DNA from: Listeria weihenstephanensis
GTDB taxonomy: Bacteria > Bacillota > Bacilli > Lactobacillales > Listeriaceae
Reading direction: 5' to 3'
Length of the DNA stretch: 64,000 bases
Assembly (NCBI RefSeq): GCF_003534205.1
Contig: NZ_CP011102.1
Location: 1,376,036-1,440,035, forward strand
In this document: in pieces, positions 56,020-64,000 of the stretch
Layout of the letters: every line of letters begins with the position of its first letter
Numbering within the stretch: the first letter of the stretch is position 1
Position numbers and translations under genes: made by a program
Notes under the pieces: model-generated
Told to the model about the DNA's origin: nothing
Databases searched by the model: none
Seen by the model: only the letters and a program-made list of their open reading frames with translations

Positions 56020-56886
56020 TCATATCAACGGTTTCTTATCTTCATCCAGCGTAAACCCTTCTCCCATCACATCATGTACGACGGAGACGGAGACGAAGGC
56101 GTGGGGGTCTATCGCGTTTACTATATTTTTAAGTTGAATTAGTTCGTTTTTTGCGACGACGATGTAGAGGACGTCTTGGTCTTTTTTTGAAAATCCGCCG
56201 CGACCTTCGAGTATGGTCACGCCTCGATTCATGGCTAGCATGACGTGTTCGGCAATTTTGTCATTATGCGGTGAAATAATGAGGGCTCCGCGTGCGGCAT
56301 AGGCTCCTTCTTGCATGAAATCAATGACGCGCGCACCAATAAATACGGCAACTAAGGTATACATTACTTGGCGTACGTCTAGATAAGATAGCGATAGTGT
56401 CAAAACGACGGCGTCAATTGCAAAAAGTGTACGTCCCATGCTGATTCCTTTTCTACGATGGAGTACTTGGGCTATGATGTCGCTGCCGCCTGTTGTTCCG
56501 CCATAGCGAAATACGAATCCAAGGCCGATCCCAGTAAAACCACCAGCAAATAAGGCGACAAGTAGCAAGTCATCGTGGAGATCTAGTCGGTAGGGCACGC
56601 GTTGAAAAATCCATAATGAGAGCGAAAGTCCAACGGTTCCGATGATCGTATAAATAAGAGCGCGGTTCCCTAAAATTCGCCAACCGACGAAAAATAAAGG
56701 GATATTTAAAGCTAAGTTGGAGTAGGCAGGATCAATGCCGGTGAAATGAAGTAAGAGCAGTGTAATCCCTGTTAAACCGCCTTCTCCAAGATCATTTGCA
56801 ATATTGAAATTAACAAGACCAAATCCGTAAATCGTTGTTCCAAGTAGGATAAATAAAATATTTTTCACACGAATATCACGCCACAC
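56020..56886 (-). CDS. YitT/YpjC-family membrane protein (DUF161 plus DUF2179)
   Basis: 288 residues. Five or six membrane helices (residues 8-170) with the pattern GLVNFNIANDLGEGGLTGITLLLLHFTGIDPAYSNLALNIPLFFVGWRILG and FVFRYGGTTGGSDIIAQVLHRRKGISMGRTLF, then a C-terminal soluble DUF2179 domain (RGALIISPHNDKIAEHVMLAMNRGVTILEGRGGFSKKDQDVLYIVVAKNELIQLKNIVNAIDPHAFVSVSVVHDVMGEGF). Function unknown. It is divergent from the mazG-like/dapB genes, as ypjC is near ypjD in B. subtilis. Its stop codon is where a repeat array starts. Confidence 0.9.
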   Translation of the reverse strand: MWRDIRVKNILFILLGTTIYGFGLVNFNIANDLGEGGLTGITLLLLHFTGIDPAYSNLALNIPLFFVGWRILGNRALIYTIIGTVGLSLSLWIFQRVPYRLDLHDDLLLVALFAGGFTGIGLGFVFRYGGTTGGSDIIAQVLHRRKGISMGRTLFAIDAVVLTLSLSYLDVRQVMYTLVAVFIGARVIDFMQEGAYAARGALIISPHNDKIAEHVMLAMNRGVTILEGRGGFSKKDQDVLYIVVAKNELIQLKNIVNAIDPHAFVSVSVVHDVMGEGFTLDEDKKPLI

Positions 56887-57001
56887 TGAGCATCACTCCT
56901 TTTTTATAACATGCTAGGATGAAACAAGTATTTTAAACGCAAGAATGACTTCACTTGGTGTTTGCTTCGATTTTTTTTATAGACGTAACAAGGACTTCTT
57001 A

Positions 57002-57018
57002 GCTATAATGATTATAGC
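57002..57018. promoter_or_regulatory. Perfect PerR-like palindrome upstream of the mazG-like/dapB operon
   Basis: GCTATAATGATTATAGC is an exact 17-bp palindrome around one base. It matches the PerR consensus TTATAATnATTATAA at 13 of 15 positions, only the outermost pair differing. It contains a TATAAT -10-like hexamer and lies between the divergent YitT and mazG-like genes. Confidence 0.6.
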
Positions 57019-57080
57019 GAACAAAAATTGGGTAAAATAAACCCTCACATTAGTTTACCACAAAAGGAGCGAAATAAAGC

Positions 57081-57410
57081 ATGGCAAAGACGATGCAACA
57101 ATTGCAAGATGAGGTAGACGCGTTGATTGGCCAGTTTGAAGAGGGATATTTTTCTCCTTTAGCGATGATGGCGCGCGTGACAGAAGAAACGGGAGAGTTG
57201 GCTCGGGAAATTAATCATTATTACGGTGAAAAACCAAAGAAAGCGAGTGAACCAGAAAATACGGTAGCCGCTGAGCTTGGGGATGTATTATTTGTTCTCA
57301 TTTGTATGGCAAATTCGCTAAATATTAGCTTAGAAGAGGCCCACGATGCGGTTATGAAGAAATTCAAGGAACGTGACGCCGATAGATGGACGAAGAAGGA
57401 GGACAATTAG
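57081..57410 (+). CDS. MazG-like nucleotide pyrophosphohydrolase (YpjD type)
   Basis: 109 residues. VTEETGELAREINHYYGEKPKKASEPENTVAAELGDVLFVLICMANSLNIS contains the EExxE and ExxD metal-binding motifs of the all-alpha NTP pyrophosphatases. It probably hydrolyses non-canonical or excess NTPs. It is followed immediately by dapB, the B. subtilis ypjD-dapB order. AAAGGAG precedes the ATG. Confidence 0.9.
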   Translation: MAKTMQQLQDEVDALIGQFEEGYFSPLAMMARVTEETGELAREINHYYGEKPKKASEPENTVAAELGDVLFVLICMANSLNISLEEAHDAVMKKFKERDADRWTKKEDN

Positions 57411-58199
57411 ATGAAAGTAGCTGTATTGGGTTTTAAGGGTAGAATGGGGCATGAGGTCGTAAAAACGGTGATTCGTGAGGCTGATTTGGAATTGGTTGCT
57501 GTTCTTGATCATCAACCAAAAGAAAAAAATATCCGCGAGATTGCGGAATTTGCGGATATGGATGTACCTGTATTTGATGATTTAGAAACGTTGCTTACAA
57601 AAGTGGAGCTAGATGCAGTTGTTGATTTCACAACACCTAAAGTTGGTTATTCTAATACGAAATTGGTATTAGCGCACGGTGTGAGTCCAGTTGTTGGTAC
57701 GACAGGTTTTACACCAGAGCAAATTACCGAATTAACGGAACTTGCAACATCGAAAAAAATTGGCGCGATTATTGCTCCTAATTTTGCGGTGGGCGCGGTT
57801 TTGATGATGCAATTTGCGCAAAAAGCGGCGAAATATTTCCCAGATGTGGAGATTATTGAACTGCACCATGATAATAAGCTCGATGCGCCAAGTGGTACGG
57901 CAGTGAAAACGGCAGAAATGATGGCGGAAGTTCGTACTGAGAAACAGCAAGGTGCGGTAAATGAAGAAGAGACAATGAAAGGCGCGCGTGGTGCTGACTT
58001 TGAAGGAATGCGGATTCATAGTGTTCGCTTACCTGGCTTGGTTGCGCATCAACAAGTGCAATTTGGCGCAGAAGGACAAGGTTTGACGATACGCCATGAT
58101 TCTTATGACCGGATTTCATTCATGTCTGGTGTTGCTTTTTCGATTCGTAAGACGGCAGAGCTGGATACGTTAGTTTATGGTTTAGAAAACTTAATTTGA
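57411..58199 (+). CDS. dapB: 4-hydroxy-tetrahydrodipicolinate reductase
   Basis: 262 residues. N-terminal NAD(P) motif [18 protein letters not shown], the [11 protein letters not shown] block, catalytic [25 protein letters not shown], and C-terminal [39 protein letters not shown]. It produces tetrahydrodipicolinate for DAP and lysine. It begins right after the mazG-like stop. GAAGGAGGA lies before the ATG. Confidence 0.96.
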   Translation: MKVAVLGFKGRMGHEVVKTVIREADLELVAVLDHQPKEKNIREIAEFADMDVPVFDDLETLLTKVELDAVVDFTTPKVGYSNTKLVLAHGVSPVVGTTGFTPEQITELTELATSKKIGAIIAPNFAVGAVLMMQFAQKAAKYFPDVEIIELHHDNKLDAPSGTAVKTAEMMAEVRTEKQQGAVNEEETMKGARGADFEGMRIHSVRLPGLVAHQQVQFGAEGQGLTIRHDSYDRISFMSGVAFSIRKTAELDTLVYGLENLI

Positions 58200-58214
58200 T
58201 GAGGAGTGGTAGAC

Positions 58215-58619
58215 ATGAACATTGCCTTAATCGCACACGATCGCAAAAAAGAATTGATGATAGAGCTCACGCTAGCTTATAAACTTATCTTAGAGCCACA
58301 TACGTTATTCGCGACAGGAACGACTGGTTTGCGAATTATGGAGGCGACTGGGCTTAGCATACACCGTTTCCAGTCGGGCCCGCTTGGTGGCGATCAACAA
58401 ATTGGTTCCCGAATTTCGGAGAACAAGATGGATTTGGTGATTTTCTTACGTGATCCACTCGCAGCGCAACCACATGAACCAGATGTGACCGCGCTCATAA
58501 GGTTATGTGATGTTTATGAAATTCCACTGGCAACGAATATTGGAACAGCAGAAGTATTGTTGCGCGGTCTGCAAGAAGGATTCATGGATTGGCGCGATTT
58601 AAGACGCAACGAAGAATAG
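58215..58619 (+). CDS. mgsA: Methylglyoxal synthase
   Basis: 134 residues from ATG 58215 behind [31 protein letters not shown], the phosphate site [36 protein letters not shown] and catalytic [43 protein letters not shown]. It converts dihydroxyacetone phosphate to methylglyoxal when phosphate is short. In B. subtilis the bacillithiol genes bshB1 and bshA come next; here cca follows directly. Confidence 0.96.
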   Translation: MNIALIAHDRKKELMIELTLAYKLILEPHTLFATGTTGLRIMEATGLSIHRFQSGPLGGDQQIGSRISENKMDLVIFLRDPLAAQPHEPDVTALIRLCDVYEIPLATNIGTAEVLLRGLQEGFMDWRDLRRNEE

Positions 58620-58629
58620 GGGTAAAAGC

Positions 58630-59805
58630 ATGAAAGCGATTTTTAAGAAAGCCGTGCCTGTTTTAGCAAAATTAGAACAGGCGGGGTTTGAAGCATATTT
58701 TGTTGGTGGCTCTGTCCGAGATACGATTTTAGGGCGTGAAGTTGCGGATATTGACATCGCAACCAGCGCTTTTCCCGAAGAAGTGAAGCAGATTTTCCCG
58801 CGTACTTTTGATACAGGAATTGAGCATGGCACAGTTTCGGTGAAAGAGGCTGGCGAAATCTACGAAGTAACAACGTTTCGTACAGAGGGCACGTACGCTG
58901 ATTTTAGACGACCGGATGAAGTGGTTTTTATTCGTTCGTTAGAGAAAGATTTAGAACGTCGTGATTTCACAATGAACGCGATTGCAATGGGGCTTGATGG
59001 TCGTTTTATTGATCCTTTTCACGGGAAAGATGATATGAAAAAAGAGCAGATTCGCGCAGTTGGACAACCTTGGGAACGATTTCATGAGGATGCACTTCGG
59101 ATGATGCGAGGTGTACGTTTTGTGAGCCAGTTGCATTTTGAGTTAGAAAAGCATACATATGAGGCGATGCAGCAAAATGTTGCGTTATTGGAAAACATAG
59201 CAGTGGAGCGAATAGCAGTAGAATTTATCAAGTTAATGAAAGGTGAGGCGGTACAAGCGGGTTTGGGGTTACTTGTAGACCTCAAAATGCTACCGTTTTT
59301 ACCAGGATTTTCAGGAGAAGAAGAGGCGATCGCGACACTACAAAAGTGGCATTTAGACCAAGCTTCGGACGATACAATAATTTGGTTCGCCGTTGTACTT
59401 GCCGTTCGTCCAAATAATGTGACATCCTTTTTGCGTGCGTGGAAATTGCCGAATAAGTTAATGAGAGACGTAGCAACAGCATACGGACTGGCTGAAAAAA
59501 CAACATGGACCGATTATGAATTATTCGAGACGGGTGAAGAAACGGTGGCTTTGATTGAAAAAGGTTGGCTTATTCGAACAGGGAAAACGAATTGGGAAAC
59601 GCTACAAGAACGATTTGAAGCATTACCTATTAAGTCGCGAAAGGCTATTCAAGTAAGTGGAAACGATATTATGGCTTGGACTGGGAAGACTGGTGGCCCT
59701 TGGTTAAAAGAAGCATTGGCTAAGTTGGACGAGGCAATTGTGACTGGCGCAATTGCGAACATACCAGAAGAAATCAAAGGATGGGTGAATGATGTTATCA
59801 AGTAA
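58630..59805 (+). CDS. cca: CCA tRNA nucleotidyltransferase
   Basis: 391 residues, class II family length. Nucleotidyltransferase motif FVGGSVRDTILGREVADIDIATSAFPEEV with the catalytic DxD, LERRDFTMNAIAMG, and HEDALRMMRGVRFVSQLHFELE. It adds CCA to tRNA 3' ends without a template. The 3' end overlaps birA by 17 bases. Confidence 0.95.
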   Translation: MKAIFKKAVPVLAKLEQAGFEAYFVGGSVRDTILGREVADIDIATSAFPEEVKQIFPRTFDTGIEHGTVSVKEAGEIYEVTTFRTEGTYADFRRPDEVVFIRSLEKDLERRDFTMNAIAMGLDGRFIDPFHGKDDMKKEQIRAVGQPWERFHEDALRMMRGVRFVSQLHFELEKHTYEAMQQNVALLENIAVERIAVEFIKLMKGEAVQAGLGLLVDLKMLPFLPGFSGEEEAIATLQKWHLDQASDDTIIWFAVVLAVRPNNVTSFLRAWKLPNKLMRDVATAYGLAEKTTWTDYELFETGEETVALIEKGWLIRTGKTNWETLQERFEALPIKSRKAIQVSGNDIMAWTGKTGGPWLKEALAKLDEAIVTGAIANIPEEIKGWVNDVIK

Positions 59806-60766
59806 TCGTCGCAAGTTATTAGATGTTTTTCGAGCAGCGGATGGCAAACTTGTTTCTGGTCAAGAAATTGCGGATGCATTGGAATGCAGTCGAACCGCAG
59901 TTTGGAAACATATAGAGGAGCTAAAAAAAGCAGGATTTGAAATCGAGGCGAAACGGGGAAGTGGCTACTCGATTCAACCTTCCGAAGAACTTTTCACAGA
60001 AGAAATGCTCTATTTTCGAGCAAAAACGGAATTTATTGGACAACAGGTGGCTTTTTATAAGGAAGTAGCCTCCACGCAAATTATAGCGCACCAACTTGTC
60101 GGAGAAGGTGCTGTTGATGGAACCGTCGTTATTGCGGACCAACAGACAGCCGGAAAAGGACGTTTAGCGCGACCTTGGGATTCACAAAAAGGGACAGGAA
60201 TTTGGATGAGTACGATTTTACGGCCAAATATCCCAATGCAACAAGTGCCTCAGCTGACTTTCATAGCTTCTTTAGCTGTTGCGGAGGCGATTGATAATGT
60301 AACTGGGCTAGACGCGCAAATCAAGTGGCCGAATGATCTGTATATCGATAAGCGGAAAGTCTGTGGTGTGCTAACGGAAATGCAGGCCGAAGCAGAACGA
60401 GTTCACGCGATTATTATCGGTACTGGAATAAATGTGAATCAGCTAGAATTTCCTGAGGAACTACGCGATAAAGCCACATCTCTTGCTATTTTAGCGGGTA
60501 AAACGATTTCGCGAGGCGCCTTATATGGAGAAATCGTTGTGCAATTAGAGAAGTATTATCAACTATTTCTTGATCAAGGGTTCGCGCCGATTAAGCTATT
60601 ATGGGAAGCAAGAGCGATTCCGTTTCAGGAAAAAATAGTGGCTAAAACGTTGCAAGGTGAGATCAGAGGAACGGTGAAGGGAATATCCGATGAGGGTGTG
60701 CTCATTGTTAGAGATGCGGTTGGCGTTGAGCACGCGATTTTTTCGGCAGATATTTCGCTGGGATAG
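59789..60766 (+). CDS. birA: Bifunctional biotin operon repressor / biotin--protein ligase
   Basis: 325 residues. N-terminal helix-turn-helix (LLDVFRAADGKLVSGQEIADALECSRTAVWKHIEELKKAGFEIEAKRGSGY) makes it a group II BirA that also represses biotin genes. Ligase motifs DQQTAGKGRLARPWDSQKGTGIWMSTIL, KWPNDLYIDKRKVCGVLTEM and IGTGINVNQ follow, with a C-terminal SH3-like domain. It charges carboxylases with biotin. Starts within the cca 3' end. Confidence 0.95.
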   Translation: MMLSSNRRKLLDVFRAADGKLVSGQEIADALECSRTAVWKHIEELKKAGFEIEAKRGSGYSIQPSEELFTEEMLYFRAKTEFIGQQVAFYKEVASTQIIAHQLVGEGAVDGTVVIADQQTAGKGRLARPWDSQKGTGIWMSTILRPNIPMQQVPQLTFIASLAVAEAIDNVTGLDAQIKWPNDLYIDKRKVCGVLTEMQAEAERVHAIIIGTGINVNQLEFPEELRDKATSLAILAGKTISRGALYGEIVVQLEKYYQLFLDQGFAPIKLLWEARAIPFQEKIVAKTLQGEIRGTVKGISDEGVLIVRDAVGVEHAIFSADISLG

Positions 60767-60950
60767 TAAATTTGTTTTTTGAAGCGAGAGTATGGTTAGA
60801 AAATGAATCGTCAGCCGTTAAAAGTGTAACGGAAGGGATCATTTTCAAATATGCATGCTAGAAACTGTATTCAAAAACGCTTTTTAGTCTTTTTTCTTTT
60901 GGAGGATACTTAGGTATACTAGGAAAAACAGGTTAAAGGAGCGCATGAAT

Positions 60951-61469
60951 ATGGAATTTAGATGGTTGACTCGCAAGGAATTAACGCAGATAGAAAATAT
61001 TGACCGCAAGGAATTGATAGAAGAGGTATATTATGTGCGGGATCAAGAGCTTAAATTGGTCAAAGAATACTATGATATAGAAGGGTGGCTACCAAGTGAG
61101 CTGGCACTCTATACACAACGTCTGACCTCTATTTTTGATCGTGATGGTGTTATAATTGGTGCTTTTGATAAAGATATTCTGATTGGCATCGTTTCGTTGG
61201 AAAGTTATTTAATCGATGGAAAAACAATGAAACTAGATATGTTATACGTCAGTCATGACTACCGAAAAAAAGGACTTGGCAGGCGTCTTGTTGATATTAT
61301 TTCGCAAGAGGCGAGTGAGCTTGGGGCAAAAGAGCTGTATATATCTGCGACTCCTGTGCGCAATACGGTTGATTTTTATTTGAGATTGGGTGCGGAATTA
61401 GCGAATCCACCAGATATTTATTTATTCGAACTAGAACCACTAGATGTGCATCTGATTTTACCGATATAA
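60951..61469 (+). CDS. GNAT-family N-acetyltransferase
   Basis: About 172 residues from ATG 60951, nine bases after AAGGAG. The acetyl-CoA site is in MKLDMLYVSHDYRKKGLGRRLVDIISQEASELGAKELYISATPVRNTVDFYLRLGAEL. The N-terminal half (FRWLTRKELTQIENIDRKELIEEVYYVRDQELKL) resembles GNAT proteins annotated as acetyltransferases near birA in Firmicutes. Substrate unknown. It runs into the thioredoxin-like gene with a short gap. Confidence 0.85.
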   Translation: MEFRWLTRKELTQIENIDRKELIEEVYYVRDQELKLVKEYYDIEGWLPSELALYTQRLTSIFDRDGVIIGAFDKDILIGIVSLESYLIDGKTMKLDMLYVSHDYRKKGLGRRLVDIISQEASELGAKELYISATPVRNTVDFYLRLGAELANPPDIYLFELEPLDVHLILPI

Positions 61470-61487
61470 AAGGAGAGAATGAAAGAC

Positions 61488-61910
61488 ATGAAGAAATTAT
61501 TAGTTATAGGAATAGTCGGTGTCATCTTATTACTGGCAGCGTGTGGAGAAACGAAAGATACAGAAGATAGCAAGCAATTAGATAAGATAACGTTAGCAAG
61601 TTTTCAAGCGAAGTTGGATAATAAAGAAAGTGGGTTTGTCTACATTGGCCGACCAACATGCCCAGATTGCCAAGCATTTCAGCCAACTTTAGATGAAGTT
61701 TTGAAATCCGAAGATATGCGCTTGGATTATTTTGATACAGATGCTGCAAGGAAAGACGATGAAGAAAAAACAAAAACCTTCCTACAAGATTTGAAAGTAA
61801 AGACGGTACCAGTTATCTTTTATCTGGAAAATGGTAAGGAAGTAGCGCGATATGATGGGAATGAAGATAAAAAAGCATTGAAGGCTTGGTTTAATAAGTA
61901 TAGTAAATAA
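61488..61910 (+). CDS. Thioredoxin-like lipoprotein
   Basis: About 140 residues. A lipoprotein signal with lipobox LLAACGE (lipidated Cys near residue 17) places it outside the membrane. The thioredoxin domain has a redox CPDC motif in FVYIGRPTCPDCQAFQPTLDEVL and the cis-proline loop LKVKTVPVIFYLENGKEVARYDG. It should be an extracellular thiol oxidoreductase or reductase. ATG 61488 was preferred over 61479 because of signal-peptide length and ribosome-site distance. Confidence 0.87.
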   Translation: MKKLLVIGIVGVILLLAACGETKDTEDSKQLDKITLASFQAKLDNKESGFVYIGRPTCPDCQAFQPTLDEVLKSEDMRLDYFDTDAARKDDEEKTKTFLQDLKVKTVPVIFYLENGKEVARYDGNEDKKALKAWFNKYSK

Positions 61911-61918
61911 ATTAGTCG

Positions 61919-61962
61919 AAAAACGCATGTGGCTTTATCTTGGAAAGAGCTATGCGTTTTTT
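61919..61962 (+). terminator. Intrinsic terminator after the thioredoxin-like gene
   Basis: AAAAACGCAT pairs exactly with ATGCGTTTTT, followed by T. It separates the birA-GNAT-thioredoxin group from panBCD. Confidence 0.9.
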
Positions 61963-62143
61963 GTTATTTATGATGGCAACCCAAGCCAGTTTAAGAACTT
62001 TCGAAACAACGCGAAATATGTTACTATAGCATGAAGGAAAGCGCGTATTTGGTTGTATCTGAAATGGAGCGACACAAGCTTTTCTTATCAAAAAATATTT
62101 TGCTTTGATCCAACGTATTGGACAGAGACAAAAGGAGAAGATA

Positions 62144-62980
62144 ATGATGAAAAAACCAGTTGATTTCTTGCAAATGAAAGTAGAGCAGGAGAAGATCACG
62201 ATGGTAACAGCATACGATTATCCGTCTGCGAAAAGTGCTGAAAAAGCAGAAGTGGACATGATTTTGGTGGGGGATTCATTGGGTATGGTTGTCCTTGGAT
62301 ATGATTCTACTATTCCAGTGACGGTTTCTGATATGATTCATCACACCAAAGCTGTGAAAAGAGGCGCACCAAACACATTTATTGTAACGGACATGCCTTT
62401 TTTAAGTTATCACGGTTCTGTGGAAGAAACGATTCGAAATGCACGGGATATTATCCAAGAAAGTGGTGCCAATGCGCTAAAAGTCGAAGGCGCAGGAGAT
62501 GTTTTCTCAAAAATAGAATATCTAAGTGCTGGCGGTGTAGCAGTTGTCGCGCACCTAGGGCTAACGCCGCAAACCGTAGCCTTAACAGGAAGTTATAAAG
62601 TACAGGGGAAATCTCTAACGGCCGCACGTGAACTTTTGGAGAATGCGCGTCAAGCAGAGGCCTCAGGAGCTATCGCACTCGTGCTTGAAGCAATACCAAG
62701 ACAGCTTGCGAAAGAAGTATCAGCGAGTGTGTCTATTCCAACGATAGGTATTGGCGCAGGTGTCGACACAGATGGACAAGTACTTGTTTATCATGATTTG
62801 ATTCAATATGGCACTGATCGGGTTTCAAAATTTGTGAAAACCTATGCAGCTGTTGACGAAACCATCCATTCGGCTCTGAATGCCTATGTGAGCGATGTTA
62901 AAATGGGGGTATTTCCAGCGAAAGAACATACGTTTACAATGAGTGACGAAGTATTAAGTGGTCTATATGGGGGCGAATGA
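62144..62980 (+). CDS. panB: 3-methyl-2-oxobutanoate hydroxymethyltransferase
   Basis: 278 residues from ATG 62144, which follows [59 protein letters not shown] is the metal and ketoacid site, and [20 protein letters not shown] closes the barrel. It makes ketopantoate, the first step to pantothenate. It is coupled to panC with one base between stop and start codon. Confidence 0.96.
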   Translation: MMKKPVDFLQMKVEQEKITMVTAYDYPSAKSAEKAEVDMILVGDSLGMVVLGYDSTIPVTVSDMIHHTKAVKRGAPNTFIVTDMPFLSYHGSVEETIRNARDIIQESGANALKVEGAGDVFSKIEYLSAGGVAVVAHLGLTPQTVALTGSYKVQGKSLTAARELLENARQAEASGAIALVLEAIPRQLAKEVSASVSIPTIGIGAGVDTDGQVLVYHDLIQYGTDRVSKFVKTYAAVDETIHSALNAYVSDVKMGVFPAKEHTFTMSDEVLSGLYGGE

Positions 62981-62981
62981 G

Positions 62982-63836
62982 ATGCAAATCATACGTGACC
63001 GGGATACATTAATGACTGAAATTGAAAATATAAAACGAAAACAACAAACAATAGGTTTTGTACCGACAATGGGCTATCTGCACGATGGGCACTTTGCGCT
63101 TGTACATGCAGCTAAGGCAGAGAATGATGTGGTAGTTATGAGTTTATTTGTGAATCCAACGCAATTTGGACCAGATGAAGATTTTGAAAGTTATCCGAGA
63201 GATGAGACCAAAGATATTGAATTAGCGAAAGAACAAGGTGTGAAGATTCTCTTTTTGCCAACAGTTCAAACGATGTATCCAGAAAGTTTGACTACATTCA
63301 TTCAAGCTCAAAAACGGGTTTCTGTCTTGGACGGGGCAGCGCGACCTGGTCATTTTGACGGGGTCCTGACAGTGTTGGCGAAATTATTCCATCTAGTTCA
63401 ACCAACACATGCTTACTTTGGGCAAAAAGATGCGCAGCAAGTGGCGGTAGTACAGGGTTTTGTAGCAGATTATTTTTTCCCAATAAAGCTTCGAGTGATT
63501 CCAACTGTTAGAGAAGATGATGGTTTGGCAAAAAGTTCGCGAAATGTTTATTTAACGGAGCAAGAACGTGCAGATGCCCCAGTGATTCATGCCGCCCTAT
63601 TAAGAGCACGAGAGCTCATAGCGCAAAAGCGTGATAAAGCATTTATTTTGAAGGAAACAGAAGCTTTTATAAACGAAAAATCAACGCATCAACGAATTGC
63701 TTATCTCGATATGTATCAGTTTCCATCTTTTGAGGAAATTTCAGATTGGGGAAAACCAATTATTATTGCGGTTTGTGTGCAGTACGCAAAAGCACGACTC
63801 ATTGATAATGAAATCATAGAGGGGGCTTTAACATGA
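62982..63836 (+). CDS. panC: Pantothenate synthetase
   Basis: 284 residues. HIGH-like motif in [23 protein letters not shown], the [18 protein letters not shown] block, [13 protein letters not shown] and the KMSKS-like [17 protein letters not shown]. It joins pantoate and beta-alanine using ATP. GGGGGCG in the panB end acts as ribosome site. It overlaps panD in an ATGATG junction. Confidence 0.96.
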   Translation: MQIIRDRDTLMTEIENIKRKQQTIGFVPTMGYLHDGHFALVHAAKAENDVVVMSLFVNPTQFGPDEDFESYPRDETKDIELAKEQGVKILFLPTVQTMYPESLTTFIQAQKRVSVLDGAARPGHFDGVLTVLAKLFHLVQPTHAYFGQKDAQQVAVVQGFVADYFFPIKLRVIPTVREDDGLAKSSRNVYLTEQERADAPVIHAALLRARELIAQKRDKAFILKETEAFINEKSTHQRIAYLDMYQFPSFEEISDWGKPIIIAVCVQYAKARLIDNEIIEGALT

Positions 63837-64000
63837 TGAGAACGATGATGAATGGCAAGATTCACAGGGCAACAGTGACCGAAGCAAATCTTCAATATGT
63901 TGGTAGTATAACGATTGATGAGGCTATATTGGACGCTGTTGATATGTTGCCTAATGAAAAAGTTCAGATTGTAAATAATAATAATGGTGCGCGTTTGGAG
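63833..64000 (+). CDS. panD: Aspartate 1-decarboxylase, N-terminal part (cut by window end)
   Basis: The first 56 codons are present, reading [20 protein letters not shown] and then [36 protein letters not shown]. This matches the PanD N-terminus, including the Gly-Ser pair (VGS) at which the proenzyme cleaves itself to make the pyruvoyl group. GAGGGGGC lies 10-15 bases before the overlapping ATGs at 63833 and 63836. It makes beta-alanine for PanC. The gene runs beyond the window. Confidence 0.93.
   Translation, partial: MMRTMMNGKIHRATVTEANLQYVGSITIDEAILDAVDMLPNEKVQIVNNNNGARLE

Noticed and set aside
58199-58630. Missing bacillithiol genes between mgsA and cca, and missing resABC before resD
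   Set aside because: Both differ from B. subtilis but are the normal state in Listeria as far as I recall, so they are not novel.

Overview
The window reads as a low-to-moderate GC Firmicutes chromosome, almost certainly a member of the Listeriaceae and most likely a Listeria species outside the L. monocytogenes group. Three gene runs support this: fhuCDBG-fur-xerD-pnp-lysA-scpAB-rluB-resDE, cmk-rpsA-der-gpsA-hup-folE-menG-hepT-ndk-aro, and dapB-mgsA-cca-birA-panBCD. They follow the order of the L. monocytogenes lmo1964-lmo1900 region as I remember it, and keep the Bacillus subtilis backbone without resABC, bshA/bshB1 or mtrB. Family assignments come from reading motifs in the translations; no database search was run.

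Layout. 1-2.4 kb: an ABC exporter with its TetR regulator, and a small protein of homing-endonuclease-associated repeats. 2.4-8.2 kb: a Fur-controlled ferric siderophore (hydroxamate-type) uptake locus with a ferredoxin/flavodoxin-NADP reductase overlapping fhuC, then fur. 8.2-17.1 kb: xerD, pnp, lysA, scpAB, rluB, resDE and a thioesterase. 17.1-18.4 kb: an FMN riboswitch driving ribU, and a convergent ferredoxin gene. 18.6-22.4 kb: ypbB-recQ-CPBP protease-LysM protein. 22.4-33.7 kb: asparaginase, cmk, rpsA, der, gpsA, a phosphatase, HU, folE, the menaquinone/heptaprenyl genes and ndk. 33.9-40 kb: a complete chorismate/tyrosine operon (aroC-aroB-aroH-hisC-tyrA-aroA). 40-43.1 kb: a Fic-domain protein with its own promoter and a large palindrome, then the TPR/ReoY pair. 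43.1-43.7 and 55.5-56.0 kb: two clusters of one structured intergenic repeat family. 43.7-50.8 kb: membrane protein, metallopeptidase, flavoproteins, serine hydrolase and malic enzyme. 50.8-55.3 kb: a Bce-type antimicrobial-peptide sensing and resistance module (RR-HK-ATPase-permease) with a matching operator. 56-64 kb: YitT protein, MazG-like, dapB, mgsA, cca, birA, GNAT, thioredoxin-like lipoprotein and panBCD (panD cut by the window edge).

Functional themes. Iron and redox control (Fur and PerR-like boxes, ResDE, riboflavin uptake), respiration (menaquinone), aromatic amino acid and pantothenate synthesis, lysine/DAP supply (lysA, dapB) and envelope control (ReoY, BceRSAB-like).

The strongest unexplained signal is the modular repeat family. 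It begins at the stop codons of two unrelated genes, reads in the same direction as those genes, contains a hairpin whose two arms co-vary between copies, and is amplified at one site into three identical 123-bp units. Other points worth checking are a three-arm alternative-pairing leader or terminator between rluB and resD, a perfect PerR-like palindrome upstream of the mazG-like/dapB operon, and the Fic gene with its palindromic promoter region. Positions of short sites were counted by eye and could be off by a base or two.
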